Below, piece by piece: positions 63,300-64,000 of a DNA stretch of 64,000 nucleotides. Source of the stretch: Macrococcus hajekii. Lineage in GTDB: Bacteria > Bacillota > Bacilli > Staphylococcales > Staphylococcaceae. How positions within the stretch are numbered: the stretch's first letter is position 1; each line of letters starts with the position of its first letter. Location: positions 248,001-312,000 of the forward strand of contig NZ_SCWE01000002.1 in assembly GCF_004359505.1 (NCBI RefSeq), written 5' to 3'. The notes beneath the pieces were generated by a model that worked only from the letters and a program-made list of their open reading frames with translations, ran no database searches and was not told the origin of the DNA. Made by a program: the position numbers and the translations under genes.

Positions 63300-63671
63300 T
63301 CATGACAAATAATCTTCGGCTTGTTCTCCATGTTTCTTGCCGTATGATTCCATCATTCTTAATATCGGTAAAATTTCCATCCCCATTTCAGTCAATGAAT
63401 ATTCCACACGCGGCGGTACTTCTGGGTGTACTTTACGATGTATAAGACCGTCATTTTCTAATTCCTTTAATTGTTTCGTGAGCGATCCTTGTGAAATACC
63501 AGATAGAAATTTTTTAATTTCACTAAAGCGTTTCTTCTCATCCTTTAAAAACCATAAAATAAAGTATTTCCACCGTCCAGATAATAGATTTTGCGTAAAT
63601 CCAATACCATATAGATCTCGTTTATTAATGATGATAGAATCATCAAAACCATATTTACAGATTTTTGCCAT
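63300..63671 (-). CDS. HxlR-family (MarR-like winged helix) regulator
   Basis: 123 residues: HxlR/DUF24 fold with Cys5 near the N-terminus (MAKICKYGF), LSGRWKYFILWFL, SQGSLTKQLKELENDGLI and VEYSLTEMG. An N-terminal cysteine is the redox sensor in YodB, HypR and QsrR type members. Divergent from a luciferase-like monooxygenase, with a palindromic operator between them. The start follows GACGGGG, a moderate site. Confidence 0.88.
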   Translation of the reverse strand: MAKICKYGFDDSIIINKRDLYGIGFTQNLLSGRWKYFILWFLKDEKKRFSEIKKFLSGISQGSLTKQLKELENDGLIHRKVHPEVPPRVEYSLTEMGMEILPILRMMESYGKKHGEQAEDYLS

Positions 63672-63694
63672 TCAAACCCCGTCCTTATACAAGA

Positions 63695-63710
63695 GTACTA
63701 AAAATAGTAC
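63695..63710. promoter_or_regulatory. Probable HxlR-type operator
   Basis: GTACTA-AAAA-TAGTAC, perfect inverted repeat of the kind bound by YodB/HypR/QsrR (TACT-n-AGTA). Lies 24 bases upstream of the regulator and 88 bases before the divergent monooxygenase gene. Confidence 0.65.
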
Positions 63711-63797
63711 TAACTCATTATTTATTGCCGTCTTCTCAAACTTAATAATCAGTATATAATTTATACTACGTTAACTCAAACAAAGAAGGAGCTTATC

Positions 63798-64000
63798 ATG
63801 ACAATTAATAAAAGAGATGGCAAGATGAAATTGGCTTTACAGATGGTATCAGGATATGGTGGTGAATTTAAAACGTGGCGTCTGCCTGGTGCTGCGGCAG
63901 ACGCCTATACGAATATGGATTATTATGTCGAAAATGCCAAAATGGCTGAAAAAGGTAAAATTCATACGTTATTTATTGCTGATACGCCTGCACTGCCAAA
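63798..64000 (+). CDS. Luciferase-like monooxygenase, NtaA/SnaA/DszA type, 5' part
   Basis: Partial gene running off the right edge; 67 codons visible, beginning MTINKRDGKMKLALQM. YGGEFKTWRLPGAAADA and MDYYVENAKMAEKGKI match the N-terminus of FMNH2-dependent nitrilotriacetate/desulfurising monooxygenases (flavin partner needed). AAGGAGC lies before the ATG. Divergent from the HxlR regulator, which probably controls it. Substrate unknown. Confidence 0.8.
   Translation, partial: MTINKRDGKMKLALQMVSGYGGEFKTWRLPGAAADAYTNMDYYVENAKMAEKGKIHTLFIADTPALP

Noticed and set aside
1-64000. tRNA, rRNA, CRISPR arrays, prophage or complete insertion sequences
   Set aside because: Looked for cloverleaf-like blocks, regular direct repeats, integrase, transposase and phage genes; none found.

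Overview
The window looks like a chromosome segment of a member of the Staphylococcaceae. The ahpC-ahpF, cidC, hxlAB, cst, ykoEDC and sdrM-like genes all read as staphylococcal orthologues. The ctaG/DUF2243 pair, the ptb-buk genes inside the branched-chain keto-acid operon and the slightly higher GC suggest Macrococcus/Macrococcoides or a near relative rather than S. aureus itself. The genus is an inference from remembered sequences. I see no rRNA, tRNA, CRISPR array, prophage or intact insertion sequence.

Layout. 0-2.9 kb: peroxide defence (ahpCF behind a perfect PerR box). 2.9-5.9 kb: a TPP-riboswitch-controlled ECF transporter (ykoE-ykoD-ykoC). 6-11.2 kb: amino-acid permease, ABC exporter, pyruvate oxidase cidC. 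11.3-15.2 kb: a small gene cluster, a Zur-controlled zinc lipoprotein of the ZinT type, and ctaG-DUF2243. 15.2-20.9 kb: MerA/RclA-like flavin reductase, thioredoxin-like protein, M20 amidohydrolase plus SdrM-like exporter, split ThrE exporter. 21-27.8 kb: six-gene ptb-buk-lpd-bkdAA-bkdAB-bkdB operon with a cre box in its leader. 27.9-37.9 kb: CHAP protein, MhqD-like hydrolase, formate transporter with a Rex box, two TetR modules, two TspO-like proteins, brnQ with a CodY box. 38-42.8 kb: a decayed accessory stretch (remnants of a beta-glucuronidase, an AraC regulator, a second formate transporter and a DMT permease) next to an intact sulfatase/formylglycine-generating-enzyme pair and a frameshifted TauE/SafE exporter. 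42.8-49.7 kb: hxlAB, an RluA-family pseudouridine synthase, metallophosphoesterase, YkvI-like transporter, Zur-controlled COG0523 GTPase. 49.7-56 kb: broken SDR and esterase genes, YhgE/Pip protein, YitT, a Mn riboswitch with TerC, and a GIY-YIG remnant. 56-61.3 kb: a divergent sulfide/persulfide (cst) locus. 61.8 kb to the end: butanediol dehydrogenase, an HxlR-type regulator and the start of a luciferase-like monooxygenase.

How the parts fit. Several global regulators can be read from operators: PerR (ahpC), Zur (zinT-like lipoprotein and COG0523 GTPase), CcpA (ptb operon), Rex (formate transporter), CodY (brnQ) and CstR (three phased operators). Two riboswitches (TPP and Mn) are present. 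Sulfur recurs: a cst persulfide-detoxification locus with a four-domain CoA-disulfide-reductase/rhodanese/TusA/DsrE fusion, and separately a sulfatase, its maturase and a TauE/SafE exporter.

Nothing here is clearly a wholly new system. The points most worth following up are the sulfatase-FGE-TauE locus with its homopolymer frameshift, the four-domain cst fusion with helically phased operators, and the cluster of partial gene deletions at 38-39 kb and 49.7-51.3 kb.
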